Shown: positions 1-11,113 of the stretch, in pieces
Layout of the letters: every line of letters starts with the position of its first letter
Numbering within the stretch: the first letter of the stretch is position 1
NCBI GenBank assembly: GCA_037349315.1
Contig: JBAIAC010000004.1
Span: 28,213,001-28,277,000, forward strand
Source: Chelydra serpentina
Taxonomy: Eukaryota > Chordata > Testudines > Chelydridae
Direction of reading: 5' to 3'
Length of the DNA stretch: 64,000 nucleotides
The notes under the pieces: generated by a model
Databases searched by the model: none
What the model saw: only the letters and a program-made list of their open reading frames with translations
What the model was told of the DNA's origin: nothing
Made by a program: the position numbers and the translations under genes

Positions 1-460
1 GGTTCCAGGGAAATTTTTTTCACCAGATAGAGATGCGCATTTCCAATTAGGTATCAAGAGTGGGGTCAGAAGTGCACTGCCTTGTAAATTAGATCAGCAA
101 TCCCTGCAGCTGCAGCTTCTGCCTAAGGCAGCAGCTCCCTCCCTCGTGTGTCCCTGCTCTATGGAAGATGGGGTAAGCAAGGTGCAGGGGGACATTAGCC
201 CCCCTCTTCTTCCCCTCCCCCCCCACAGCAAGTAGGCAGGAGTCTCGGAGAGAAGCACATGGCAGTGGGGGAAGGGACAGCTGAACTGCCATTGGTAGCC
301 TGCGAACGACGTTAGAAGGGAAAATTTCACAACTGTAAACGAGCATGTTCCCTAATTGATCAGCAACGTAAGAATGAAACAATGTTAACCGGGACGACTT
401 TAAGTGAGGAGTTACTGTATTCAATTTGTGATCCACTGTAACCGCCCAAAGTACTATCAC
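1..460. other. no gene recognised
   Basis: Apart from a C-rich run near 211-226 there is nothing diagnostic here. The overlapping short ORFs lack any family resemblance. Confidence 0.6.
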
Positions 461-1491
461 CTAACCAGTTATCCCCCATTTTTTAATTGTGCATTTGATT
501 TTTCCTAAGTGAATTACTTTGCACTTGTCTTTAATGAATTTCATCTTGTCCATTTCAGACCAATTCTCCAATTTGTCAAGGTCATTTTGAATTCTAATCC
601 TGTCCTCCAAAGTGCTTGCAACCCCTTCCAGTTTGGTGTCATCTGCAAATTTTATAAGCATACTCTCCACTCCATTATCCAAGTTAATAATGAAAATATT
701 AAATAGTATTGGGCCCAGGACTGACTCCTACAGGACTCCATTAGATACATCCTCCCAGTTGAACAATGAACCATTGATTACTACTCTCTGAGTGCAGTCT
801 TTCAACTAGGTGTGCACCCACCTTGTAGTAATTTCATCTAGACTGCATTTCCCTAGTTTGCTTATGAGAATGTCATGTGGACCTGTGTCAAAAGCCTTAC
901 TAAAATTAAGATACATCATATCTACTGCTTCCCCCTATTCACTAGATCAGTAACCTTGTCAAAGAAGGAAATTAGGTTGGTTTGGCATGATTTTTTCTTG
1001 ACGAACCCATACTGGTTATTCCTTATAACCCTATTATCATCTAGACTCTTACAAATTGATTTAATATTTTGTTCCAATCTCTCTCTAGGTGTCAAAGTTA
1101 GGCTGACTGGTTTATAATTTCTCAGGTCCATTTTGTTCCCCTTTTTAAAGATAGATACTATATTTGCCCTTCTCCAGTCCTCTGGGACCTCACCTGTCCT
1201 CCACGAGTTCTTGACGATAATTGCTTTCGAGATTACTTCAGCTAGTTCCTTAAGTACCATAGGATGATTTTCATCAGGCCCTGCTGATTTGAATACGTCC
1301 AACTTATCTAAATATTCTTTAAACTTTTCTTTCCCTATTTTGGTTTGCGTTCCTTTCCCCTTGCTGTTAATATTAATTGTGTTGAGTATTTGATCACCAT
1401 TAACCTTTTTAGTGAAGACTGAAATGAAATAGGCATTAAACATCTCAGCCATCTTAATGTCATCCGTTAAGTGTTTTTCCCAAGCTCTCAC
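461..1491 (-). mobile_element. CR1 LINE fragment, reverse transcriptase part
   Basis: Read on the minus strand, two frames carry CR1 reverse-transcriptase blocks in the proper order. The first (1,491-922) has TGEVPEDWRRANIVSIFKKG and NYKPVSLT. The second (682-461) has KFADDTKLEG, where FADD is the catalytic YADD-type box. The frames do not join without breaks, and the 3' end is absent, so this is a dead, truncated copy. Confidence 0.92.
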
Positions 1492-2691
1492 AGGAAATAT
1501 GAGGAAGAGGAGGGGAATAGAGCTCAGATCTTCTCACTCCCAGTCCTATGGTTTAGACACCAAGCAGGCATTACTAAATGCTAAAATTGGGGCAATCATA
1601 TCTCATGCTTCATGGGGTGCCTGTATACTAGAAATGTTTGTATCTAGAAACAATGTTAGCACTAGTCTAGCTAGGATCCAAGTGTTCCTACCAGCCTGTC
1701 ATGCTCTGTATCATTTGTGCTCCCACTAACCTTTCTGCATAGTTTCAAAGGCAGTGTGCATAGAGCTAGAGCTCCATACAGTACCCAGCCAAAATGGCTC
1801 CTCCTCTTCCAAATAATAAGGAGCTATGCAAGCTCTTCAGTGAACTCACACAACCTCCAGGTTTTCCCACACTACAGAGCCAACTTGGGCCCCTACATTC
1901 CATCAGTATGAAGCAAGCAGAATGTTACCAGTTTCTTATCAGCTGCTAATGCTCTAGAGATCTACTGTCCAGCAGACGAAGAGAGCTGGAGAGCAGTTCC
2001 AAGAATAGCTATGGCCCAAAATCCTACCCCCACTGACACCAAGGGTACAGCTCCCTTTGACTTCAATGAAAGCCACAGGATTTGGCTCATGTACGAAGTG
2101 ATTAATTCTGCAGTACAGTGGTCAGATAGCTGCTGCTAAACCTGTCTTTGTGCTGCATGAGAATGCCGCCTGAATGTTTTTTTTGCCTTCCAACCCTCTT
2201 CTTCCTCCTCTATTTCTTTGTTCCTCCACTAGATATCCTGGACCCACTCCCACCTTCCAGCCTTACAAGATTAGAATGGAAGACACTAAGAGGGTGATCC
2301 GTTCCAACTGAGGACAACAGCAAAGGCAAGAGAGATCACCAGCTATCTCAGACAGAGTCAGGGGTGTCTCCACTCAATTACACTGTCTGGATCAACATGG
2401 GTGAAACCACGCAGCATCTTCTAAACTACTTACCTTTCAGTAGGCTTTAATTTCTCCTCCTGCTTGGCTCCGGTTGCCTGATGGAGAAATGGAGGGCGGC
2501 TCAGAGAGTTAACTCAACAGAGATGGACAAAAGGACTGGAAAAGATAACTTTGGGCAGGTGGTGGACACAGAAGCTCGGAACACTGTATCTATCTAGAAA
2601 GAGGACTAAGGATTCAGAAAAGGGAGGGAACAGAGGTGACATGTGGGGGTCACATGCCCCCCCAGACTTGCTGCTTGCCTTGTACTAGGTG
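1492..2691. other. intergenic, no gene recognised
   Basis: Unique-looking sequence with short unsupported ORFs only. The CR1 match stops at its left edge and a hAT target duplication begins at its right edge. Confidence 0.5.
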
Positions 2692-2699
2692 GTCTAGAT

Positions 2700-3029
2700 C
2701 AGCAGTTCTCAAATTTTAGCAACCCAAGGAACCCCATTTTGATATAAATTTTTCCATGGACCCCCCAAGCCCGCCGCTCAGCCCCACGCCCTGCCCCCAC
2801 TCCAGCCCTTTCCCAAAGCCCCTCCCCCATCCTACCTCTTCCCGCCCCCACTCCTCCCCATCTCTTTCTGCCCCCTCCTCCGAGCACGCCCCTCCCCGCT
2901 CCTCTCCCTCCCTCCCAGCGCCTCCTGCATGCTAGAGAACAGCTGTTCCATGGCGTGCAGGAGGTGTTGGGAGGGAGAAGAAGTTGAAGGAGAAAGGGGG
3001 GTCCACGGACCCCAGTTTGAGAAACACTG
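2700..3029. mobile_element. hAT miniature element with 8-bp target duplication
   Basis: 330 bp bounded by near-complementary ends (CAGCAGTTCTCAAA and GTTTGAGAAACACTG). It is flanked by GTCTAGAT (2,692-2,699) and GTCTAGTT (3,030-3,037), an 8-bp duplication with one change as expected for hAT. The interior is C-rich with no coding capacity. Confidence 0.88.
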
Positions 3030-3039
3030 GTCTAGTTAA

Positions 3040-3117
3040 TACTTTGTCCTGCTGTGTGTGCAGGGGACTGGACTAGATGATCTCTCGAGGTCCCTTCCAG
3101 TCCTATGATTCTATTGA
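3040..3117 (+). mobile_element. CR1 3'-end fragment
   Basis: GGACTGGACTAGATGATCTC, then AGGTCCCTTCCAGTCC and ATGATTCTATTGAA are the conserved 3' terminus of CR1 in plus orientation. Only about 80 bp remain. Confidence 0.85.
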
Positions 3118-4009
3118 ACATGCTCAGTAACACTGCTGAAGCTGGATGCCCTCCCCTGCACCCCACTATCAGCAGGCATGGGTCATCTTTGTCTGGGAAC
3201 CTTCTAAATTCATATCCTTCACTCAGTGACCAATCAACACATTCCATTCTTTATTTACAATGAAACACTAACAGTGGCGAGGGGATGACACACATTTTGA
3301 GGTCACTCAACCTTGTATTTGAATGGGTGTATAAACAAGAGCAGACATCTGACAGGACCATAATCCTTTGATTTACACAGCGATTACAGCAGTAATCCAG
3401 GTATAGCGACAATTCATATTGAACAGTATCCATTATCTCCTAGACAAATATTCAGCTAGCCTATGTACTGTTGCTATGTCTGTTCTGGCTGTTTATTTTC
3501 AGAGGTCATCCTCGGCCATCTCACTGCAGAGTTGGGTTGCCATAATAGCACGCTACGGCTTTGAAATGGATTCTCTATGTGCCTTTTTTTTTTTTTTTTT
3601 AAGAATACTTTCAAGGTTAGGTCGGCCTGAAATTAACTTACCTGAAGGACTCACCTTAAGGTAGGCAGGTTCGCATCTTCCTCTAGGCTTCAGCGTTTCT
3701 AGGATTCAAAAAAGGATCGGGCATTTATCTGGCTGGCAAGACCATCCAGAGTTATAAGAGTAACAATTCAATACAAAAGGGCATAGTGCAAACGAGAACC
3801 AGGCCCCTAGAGATTTAGAAGGCACGTAACCTGTAAATTCCAGGGCATAAACCAAACACTACCTACTGGGCACTAGGAAGAAATGTTCCCTGTTGGCAGG
3901 TTGTTCTTTCTGCTGGGTTTTTTACATTGCCCTCTGAAACAGCTAGTGCTGACCGGTGTCAGAGAAGGACAATATATGGATCGTTGGTTTGATCTAGTAT
4001 GACTATGTT
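3118..4009. other. intergenic, no gene recognised
   Basis: Contains an 18-base T run (about 3,584-3,601) and no recognisable gene. Short ORFs on both strands have no family features. Confidence 0.5.
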
Positions 4010-4014
4010 CCTAG

Positions 4015-5283
4015 TGTGACACTGCACCCCATATTCTTCATAGAAATATTGTTATAATATGATTATAGCATAACTATGTTATGTTTTGTGCAAGATAAGG
4101 CATGTGAGGCATCACTAGAAAGGTTATGCTTTGCTAAATATGATTATCCTATTTGTATGAATGTATCATTTTTGTATCTAAAATTAGGAATATTGACTAT
4201 ACATCTGTACTACAAAAGTGTTTGCACCTGGGGAATGCCCACCAGATAGAATGCAATCAGTCTGTCTGGCTAGTTGGAAACCAATCAATGGACCAGTAGG
4301 GAGAACAATAGGTCTTTGAAGATGCTAATCCCCCACCTTCCTGAGATGCTTTCCTGGGATGCTACAACCAACCTCTGACTCATGGCTGCTTTGACACTGT
4401 GGGGTCATGTGATTAAGTCACCTGGTACTGGACTCCATGATAGAATACTAGTATTTTTCCACTGGGGGGGGGTGGGGAAGAGAGAGAACCACACTGGAAA
4501 ATAAAGGATTCCTGCCATATGTAAAACCTATTTAAGGCAGGGGAGAGACATAATGAGCGTTCGTTCTTCACTGAATCCCTGCCCAGGATGACTGCTTGCG
4601 AACATCTAAGAAACAAAGACAAATTGGGGAGAAGGACTGAGCCCAGTCTGGAAAAGGTGTCTGGCCTGTGAAAGAAATACCTGGAGTTTTAAGCAAGAGT
4701 AGCTTGCCCTCAAGAACCTCTGAAATCTGCCTAAAACAACATTTAGGGAGAGAAATTACTACTTGTAACCCAGTTTCTGTAGTATCTTAAGCTTGTATTG
4801 TATTTTTGTTTTATTTGCTGGGCAATCTGCTTTGATTGGTTTGCTAACCCTTATAATCACTTAACATCTATCTTTTGTAGTTAATAAACTTGTTTTTGTT
4901 TTCTCTAAAACCAGTTTGTGGAATTCGTAACTGGGGAGGCAAAAAGCTGTGCATATTTTCCTGCCCATTGAGGGAGGGGGCGAGTTTCAATGAGCTTGCA
5001 CTGTGTGGCATAAGACAATACCATTTCGGGTTTACCCTTCAGAGGGGGTGTGCACTTGAGTGCTGGGCAATTTCTTAGCTGAAGCCTTCCCATGCTGATT
5101 TCAGTGTCTGTGTCTTTCTGCAGCTGGGTGTGTCCCTACCTGTGTGTGTGCTGGAGGAGGCTTGAGGGCCTGGCTCAGCAGGACAGTGTAAGGGAGCCCA
5201 GGCTGGTGGAACAGACGGGCTCAGTGGTACCCCAGTACATCAGGAGGCACTCTGGAGTGTGTGTGTGTGGGGAATCCGTCACA
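4015..5283 (+). mobile_element. solo LTR with 5-bp target duplication
   Basis: The 1,269-bp unit begins TGTGACACTG and ends ATCCGTCACA, giving TG...CA ends with a short inverted repeat. It is flanked by CCTAG at 4,010-4,014 and 5,284-5,288. A plus-strand AATAAA at 4,883-4,888 suits an LTR polyadenylation signal. No internal retroviral or Gypsy coding sequence adjoins it, so it is a solo LTR. A related diverged copy is at 54,368-55,451. Confidence 0.85.
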
Positions 5284-5588
5284 CCTAGAATAATAAAACA
5301 CCCCCTAAGATGACTGTTTACTGTCAGTCTAACAGGAAATCCTGTGCTGTGGATTCTGTCGATTGGGCAGAGAGGCGCAAACCAAATCACTGATCTTCCA
5401 GAACTCTGGGGAAGCTGAGGTAGGGAGTTTACTGACACTGAAGTTGAGGTTCCTCTTTTGCATCAAGTGCTGAGAACACAGAAGTGATTCAGAAAAAATG
5501 TCTTTCTTGAGAGCGACCCATTCAAACTTCTCAAGCAGGAGAGCTGACTATGCTGGCCTCATCCAGAACTCAACAGGGCATTGAGTGA

Positions 5589-6354
5589 CATAGAATCATA
5601 GAAGAGTAGGATTGGAAGGGACCTCAAAATAGATCATCTAGTCCAGTCCCCTGCACTAAAGGCAGGGCCAAGTAATAACTAGACCATCCTTGACAGTTGT
5701 TTGTCTAACCTGTTCTTAAAAACCTCCAATGATGGAGATTCCACAACCTCCCTGAGCAATTTGTTCCAGTGCTTAACTACCTTGACCTTTAGAAATATTT
5801 CCTAATGTCCAAACCCAAAACTCCCTTGCTGCAATTTAAGACCATTGCTTTGTCCTATTCTCAGAGGTTAAAGAGAACAATTTTTCACCCTCCCCATTGT
5901 TCCTTTTACATACTTGAAACTATTATCATGTTGCCTCCCACTACCCCAGTCTTCTCTTCTCCAGATTAAACAAACTCACTTTTTAAAATCTCCCCTCAGA
6001 GGTCATGTTTTCGAGACTGTTAATCATATTTGTTGCTTTTCTCTGGATTTTCTCTAACTTGTCCACATCTGTCCTGAAATGTGGCCCCCAGAACTGGACA
6101 CAATACTCCCGTTGAGGCCTTATTAGTGCGGAGTAGAGTGGAAGAATTACCTCATGCAGCAGAGCAAATTCATTGGCTGGACACATTCTGAGGGCAGGGC
6201 ATGTACCTGACAACTTCTGAGAGCTGGTTAACCCTTTTGTGAGTATCATACTCAGCTTTTTTGACTTAATTTCACCACAGTAGGAACAATCAGTTAGGGT
6301 GGGGGGCGAGGGAACATTAGGAAATCTATGCCAATCTAGGACTTCAATGTTCAT
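5589..6354 (-). mobile_element. CR1 LINE 3' part
   Basis: The minus-strand 3' terminus (AATCATAGAAGAGTAGGATT, then GGGACCTCAAAATAGATC) is followed upstream by CR1 C-terminal coding sequence: LPLYSALIRPQREYCVQFWG, DVDKLEKIQRKATNMI and TSEGRF. The coding frame is interrupted. The 5' limit near 6,354 is approximate. Confidence 0.88.
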
Positions 6355-7260
6355 TCTCGGCTGCCCACAATGGTCACTCTAAACTTCATGGCAACCGTGG
6401 GACTTCAGAACCTCTTGCTCGAAAATCACAGCTCTCTCTGCACTTAAGCTAAAGGAGAATCTTTTTTAGCAGGGTACAATTTATGACATGGCTGAGTAGC
6501 TCTGATTCTACCCAGCAGAGGGCAGCAGTGCACATACATTATGGTCATTGAAAAACGATCGTTCAATGCAGGACAATTGTCAGTGTTTTGTCATGCCAAA
6601 AAAGGTCCTGACAAAGGTCTCTTTAAGAGTCTTGCCAGCTGTCGCTATCTGGGGCATGACGCTGGGTTAAGGAGCAGCAATGCATACACCGAATACCTTG
6701 GGTACATCTGTTCATTGTAAGAGGAAGGAAACTAACAGATCTGGCAGTCTTCCATTAACCCAGCAGCAGCTCGTCTCCCACTGCTTGCCAAAGGCCCGCA
6801 CGCTTCAAGCACTGCTCTAATTTTGCTGAAAGGACAGGACAATTAGAGCAGTATACTTTGCTCTGCTTTAAAGGACACCATTCATTCTATAATGCTGCTA
6901 GGTGGCAGCAGAGACAAGCTAGTCAGCTGCTTCAGCTGCAGGAGAAAGATGCAAAATGAAGCAGTGGCAGAGGGAGATGACTGCTGCTTAACCCTCTCTT
7001 GGCATAAGGAAGAGAACCAGTGGCACCTGCAGCTACACGCACGTTATGTGCCATTGGCAGGGTTGGATAAAGGCATGGGGCAACCTAGGCAGTTTCATAA
7101 CCTGCGCTCCAGCTGGTCTGGTTCAGGTACCGCTGCAGGAGCTGGCCCAGTGCCAGCAGCGAGGGAGAGCAGTGCTGGCTGGCCCACTGCCCACTCAATT
7201 TTGGTCCAGTGTCCTCTCTATCATGATGGGGTGGGGCAGCATGGCCAAAATGTGTGAGAG
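6355..7260. other. intergenic, no gene recognised
   Basis: No repeat or gene that I recognise. The 121-residue ORF at 6,892-7,257 has no family resemblance and overlaps other frames of similar length. Confidence 0.45.
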
Positions 7261-7279
7261 GCGCTGCATCCTGGTGCCT

Positions 7280-7700
7280 GGGGTTCTGTAATGGGGTCAG
7301 GACTCACCACCGCAGCGCCTCCTGCTGGTTGCTCTGGGAATTAGCTCAGTCCAGCTCTGACGGTGGGGTCTTGCCCATTGTCTGCTCTACTCCACTGTTT
7401 CGGACCCGCGTTGCTCCCCCTCCTCAGGACACCGCCCTCTGGCAGTGCCCACTACTTCTTTCTCACCTCCCTTCCGGGGGTCACGGCAGTCCTTTGGCTT
7501 GCACCCGCCACAGGGGCCAACCACAACCTAAAGTCTAGCCCCTCACTTCAGAGGCAATTTGCAGTCTGTATTGGCCATGCTCCTCCGTGGCCAGGTGCAG
7601 TGCAAAGGGGGGACCCAGGCCCGCCTGCTACTCTGGGTCCCGACCCAGGGACCCTCTAGCGGCAGCCTCTCTCTGCCCTCCTTCTCTTGCGCCTTCACCA
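7280..7700. repeat. GC-rich, possibly LTR-derived insertion
   Basis: GC-rich sequence that interrupts the CR1 endonuclease frame just after its KLTKSSKTQDLV segment. It resembles turtle LTR-type sequence I have seen before, but I could not find paired ends or a target duplication, so the class is uncertain. Confidence 0.3.
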
Positions 7701-7739
7701 CCAAGTCTTGTGTTTTGGATGATTTTGTTAGTTTAAAAA

Positions 7740-8501
7740 AAAGCCTCATCCACCTCTTCTTCCTGGTTAGGTGGTCTGTAATAGACCCCTACCATGCCAT
7801 CACCCTTGCTTTTTACCCCTTTTATCCTTCCCCAGAGACTTTCAACAAGTCTGTCTCCTATTTCCATCTCAACCTCAGTCCAAGGGTACGTTTATACTAC
7901 CCGCCAAATTGGTGGGTAGTAATCGATCTTTTGGGGATCGATTTATCGCGTCTCATCTAGACACGATAAATCGAACCCAGAAGCGCTCCCCATTGACTCC
8001 GGAAGTCCTGCTCAGCGAGAGGGGGAAGCGCAGTCGACGGGGGAGTGAGCCAGCGCCGCGTGGACCCGATGTAAGTACTTTCACTTTCGATCTAGGAAAC
8101 ATCGACTTCAGCTACGCTATTCTCGTAGCTGAAGTTACGTATCCTAGATCGATCCCCCCCCCAGTATATACATTTTTAATATATAAGGCAACACCTCCTC
8201 CCTTTTTCCTCTGCCTGTCCTTCCTGAGAAAGCTGTACCCTTCTATACTAACATTCCAGTCATGCGTATTATCCCACCAGGTCTCTGTGATGCCAACAAT
8301 GTCATAGTTGTGTTTATTTACTAGCATTTTGAGTTCTTCCTGCTTATTCCCCATACTTCTTGCAGTAGTATACTGACATCTAAGATTTGATTTGATACTG
8401 ATTTGATTTTCCTCTCCCCCAGTTCTGTCTTGTCTCTCCCTTATCCCTGATATCACGGACCATGCTCCCCCCAAATTCTGACCCTTCTCCCAGGTCTCCA
8501 T
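7740..8501 (-). pseudogene. CR1 ORF2 endonuclease remnant
   Basis: Between 8,501 and 8,165 the minus strand gives ARSMGNKQEELKMLV, YDIVGITETWWDNTHDW and RKKGGGVALYIKN, with the catalytic Glu in ITETWW. Beyond the inserted miniature element the frame resumes as PNQEEEVDEAFFKL-type sequence near 7,770-7,740. It is split by the insertion and truncated. Confidence 0.87.
7884..8165 (+). mobile_element. Harbinger-type miniature element, copy A
   Basis: Begins GGGTACGTTTATAC. Contains the family's ATCGATTTATCGCGTCT block, a GTAAGTAC site (8,072-8,079) and the hairpin AACTTCAGCTACG in inverted pairs (about 8,105-8,140). The right terminus is eroded. It lies inside the CR1 endonuclease. Copies B, C and D are at 16,080, 62,644 and about 14,894. 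Confidence 0.75.
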
Positions 8502-8792
8502 GTTTTTGACTTATCTGTGGGCTTTGGTCACCTGCCCCCTTCGAACCTAGTTTAAAGCCCTCCTCATGAGGTTAGCCAGTTTTATCCAAATATGTTCTTC
8601 CCCTTCCTCGACAGATGGACCCCATTTCTGCTTAGCAATCCTTCTTCCTGGAACAGTATCCCATGGTCAAGGAAGCGGAGGCCCTCCTGGCAACACCATC
8701 CTCACAGCCAGTCATTTACCTCCAGGATTAATCTGTTTCTGCCTTCAGAAGGATCGAAGAGAACACCACCTGCGTTCCAAACTCCTTCATCC

Positions 8793-9640
8793 TTACTCCC
8801 TGAGCCCTGTAGTCACTTCTGATCTGCTGAGGGTCATACCTGCAGTATCATTAGTGCCCACATGGATGAGTAGCATGGGGTAGTAGTCAGAGGGCCGAAT
8901 GATCCTCGACAATCCCTCCGTAACGTCTCGGATATGGGCCCCTGGCAGGCAGCATAGCTCCCGGGATGCCATGTCAGAGCGACAGATGGGTGCCTCTGTC
9001 CCCCTCAGAAGAGAGTCACCAACCACTACTACCCTACGTTTCCTCCTGGGAGTGGTGGCTGCAATTCTCCCAGCCTTGGGGGTACATGGCTTCTCCTCCT
9101 CCACCTTTGGGGGTGGTTCCTCATTGCTCGTTGCCAGGGCAGTATATCAGTTTTCCATCACCATGGTGGGCTAGGAGTAGGGGTGGAGCACTGCCTGCTG
9201 CCAGAAGTAACCAGCTGCCAGTGTCCTGCCTGTGACAGAGCTGTATCCTGCTCCCCCAGTGGTGTGACAGAAGTCCTCTCTAGCTGGATAGCTTCCTCAG
9301 CCTTGGATGTCTCCACGTGAATACTCTCGAGGAATTCCTGGTGGGCACAGATGCTCATCAGCCTGGCCACCTCCTCCTGTAGCTCTCCCACCTGCTTCCT
9401 GAGAGATTCCACCAGCAGGCACCGTTCACTCAATGGTCCCCCCAGCCTGGCTTTCTGTGAGTGGGAAATACAGGGCACAGTCTCTGCAAATCCATGCCAG
9501 GATCTGGGTAGAGGCATCCAGGATTAGGTTGTCTGTCTGGATACAGGCGCAGGTGGAGGAGATAGGAGCAGCGTTGGCACTGGTGATGAGGCCCTTCCTA
9601 ACCATAGCGATTATATTATAACTCCCTCCCACGAACTCCC
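8793..9640 (-). pseudogene. CR1 ORF1 remnant (coiled coil plus SGNH/esterase-like domain)
   Basis: Upstream frames carry a Cys/His-containing stretch (ILAWICRDC) and a heptad-like segment (SLRKQVGELQEEVARL). Downstream, 9,104-8,793 encodes RRVVVVGDSLLRGTEAPI with the GDS nucleophile motif and LLIHVGTNDTA, the esterase-like domain known in CR1 ORF1. Frames are offset against each other, so this is a broken ORF1, not a host lipase. Confidence 0.85.
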
Positions 9641-9917
9641 TCTCAAACTCCTGTTTGCAATCCCCTATTCGCTAGCTTCCCTCGGTCACTTAGCCTCTGT
9701 CTTTTAAGGCCTTCCCTCCTAGGTCAGGCCTACCCCCTTCTAGGGGGCTGTCCAGTCGAGAGTCAGGGCTCTGTAGGCCTCCGTAGCGCCTTCTCCAGTC
9801 CAGTCTCTACTCAAGCGAACAGGAGATTTTGGTTTTCCAGGCCAAGCTCAACATTAGGGCCCCTCTGCATTGGCTCCCTGCCAAGCAGCGGCTGCTGCCC
9901 AGTAAGTCCCACCCAGA

Positions 9918-10019
9918 AGGATTGCCAGTTTTGGTTGGACGTATGCCTGGAGGTTTCATCACATGACAATCTTTAATTCCTGAAGACTCCAGGGCAACCC
10001 TGGAAGATTGGCAACCCTA
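9918..10019. repeat. short repeat with inverted ends
   Basis: GGATTGCCAGTTTTGG on the left is partly complementary to GGAAGATTGGCAACCC on the right, with an A/T-rich centre. It resembles a dispersed vertebrate miniature repeat, but I could not define target duplications. Confidence 0.35.
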
Positions 10020-10238
10020 CCACTCAGTTGTTCTGTCTGGTAATCACAGCCACATGGCTCTGTATACAGTTCCTGGGGGTTCCTCTCTGCTGCATCTAGA
10101 TTCTCTGCAGCTGCTGCTTCCCAACGGAGCCCACCCACTTCCTGGTTTGGACCCTAGCCCTTATCTGGCCAGGGGAAAAACAAGGGAACTGGGGAGGAGG
10201 TTGATGGGAGTTGCAGTCCCTGCTTAGCAGATCCATCA

Positions 10239-10424
10239 TAGGATTTTCAGAAATGCCTAGCTCTTATTGAAATTAGAGTCAGGGAGGTGCTTGGAAATCT
10301 GGCTTCAAAGCTACTGTGATGAATGAAAGTAAGTTGCTTGGTTGAAATCAGGGGGAGCTAGGCACCTAGGTGCTTTTAAAATACCACTAGGCACCTAAAT
10401 ATCTTTAAAAAACTTGGCCTGTGA
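10239..10424. repeat. dispersed repeat (TAGGCACCTAA type)
   Basis: GATTTTCAGAAATGCCTAG, ACTAGGCACCTAAATATC and TTTAAAAAACTTGGCC recur in similar order at 23,640-23,785. The family is not identified. Confidence 0.5.
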
Positions 10425-10512
10425 GACTTGTCCAAGCAAAAGAAAAAGTTTGTGGAAAGCAGGGAACTGAACTCAGGTTTCCCAAGATCCAGGCTAGCAC
10501 TAGACCAACCTA
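10425..10512 (-). repeat. MIR-like SINE fragment
   Basis: ACTTGTCCAAGCAAAAG, then GGGAACTGAACTCAGGTTTC and CCAGGCTAGCACTAGACC match the reverse complement of the MIR tRNA-related and core region, strongly diverged. Confidence 0.55.
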
Positions 10513-10797
10513 TTTCTCCCTGGCTGTAATTTGGGGGAGTAGATGGGGGTGGCATCACCCCCACCCCACTCCCAAATGGCAAGCCTCAGGCAGGTGTGGA
10601 ATTTGCCCTCTCCGCCCCCCCCCCCCCCGCCCATGCACAGCCCCGTTGTCCTGACTGGGGCTGCCCTCCCATATATAGAAGTCAAACTACGCCTAGCCTG
10701 GAGGTGCCAGCAACAAGATGAGTGGTGAGCTAGACTGGGGACTGGTTGGGTTTTAAGATGAAAGCAGAAATCTGGAGGAGGGCCAGTGAGCAGGAGA

Positions 10798-11105
10798 CAG
10801 GGCCGGCTCTAACTTTTTTGCCGCCCCAAGCAAAAAAAAAAAAAAAAGCGAGCACCACCCCCCCGAACAAAAAACCACAGCGCCACCCCACACCGAAACA
10901 ACCCTCCCCCGAGCGCCGCTCTGCCAAAACAAACTCCCCTCTCTCCCGAGCGCCACCCTGCTGAAACAAAAACAAAACAAAAAACCACCGCGAGCGCCGC
11001 CCCGCCAAAGTAAAAAAACAACCCACCCCAAGCGCTGCCCCAAGATTGGCCGCCCCTTAGAAGGTGCCGCCCCAAGCACGTGCTGGGCGGCTGGTGCCGG
11101 CCCTG
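10798..11105. mobile_element. hAT miniature element with 8-bp target duplication
   Basis: 308 bp with ends CAGGGCCGGC and GCCGGCCCTG, flanked by GCAGGAGA (10,790-10,797) and GCAGGAGG (11,106-11,113). The interior has an A run at 10,830-10,846 and diverged repeats of an A-rich plus GCGCCGCCCC-type unit. ORFs across it are low-complexity artefacts. Confidence 0.88.
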
Positions 11106-11113
11106 GCAGGAGG

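Larger units (their letters stand above)
7701..9830 (-). mobile_element. CR1 LINE 5' part: 5'UTR, ORF1 and endonuclease
   Basis: On the minus strand, from high to low coordinates, it shows a probable 5' leader (9,640-9,830), ORF1 (8,793-9,640) and the start of ORF2 with an apurinic-type endonuclease (8,501 to about 7,701). The copy is split by a Harbinger miniature element at 7,884-8,165 and cut off at its ORF2 side. The reverse transcriptase is not present here. Confidence 0.88.

Noticed and set aside
8793..9104. Small esterase/lipase gene
   Set aside because: The GDS motif belongs to CR1 ORF1; coiled-coil and endonuclease parts adjoin in the order of the LINE.
10730..11079. Overlapping ORFs of 72 to 108 codons
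   Set aside because: They translate the low-complexity interior of a hAT miniature element and contain Phe or Lys runs from the A tract.
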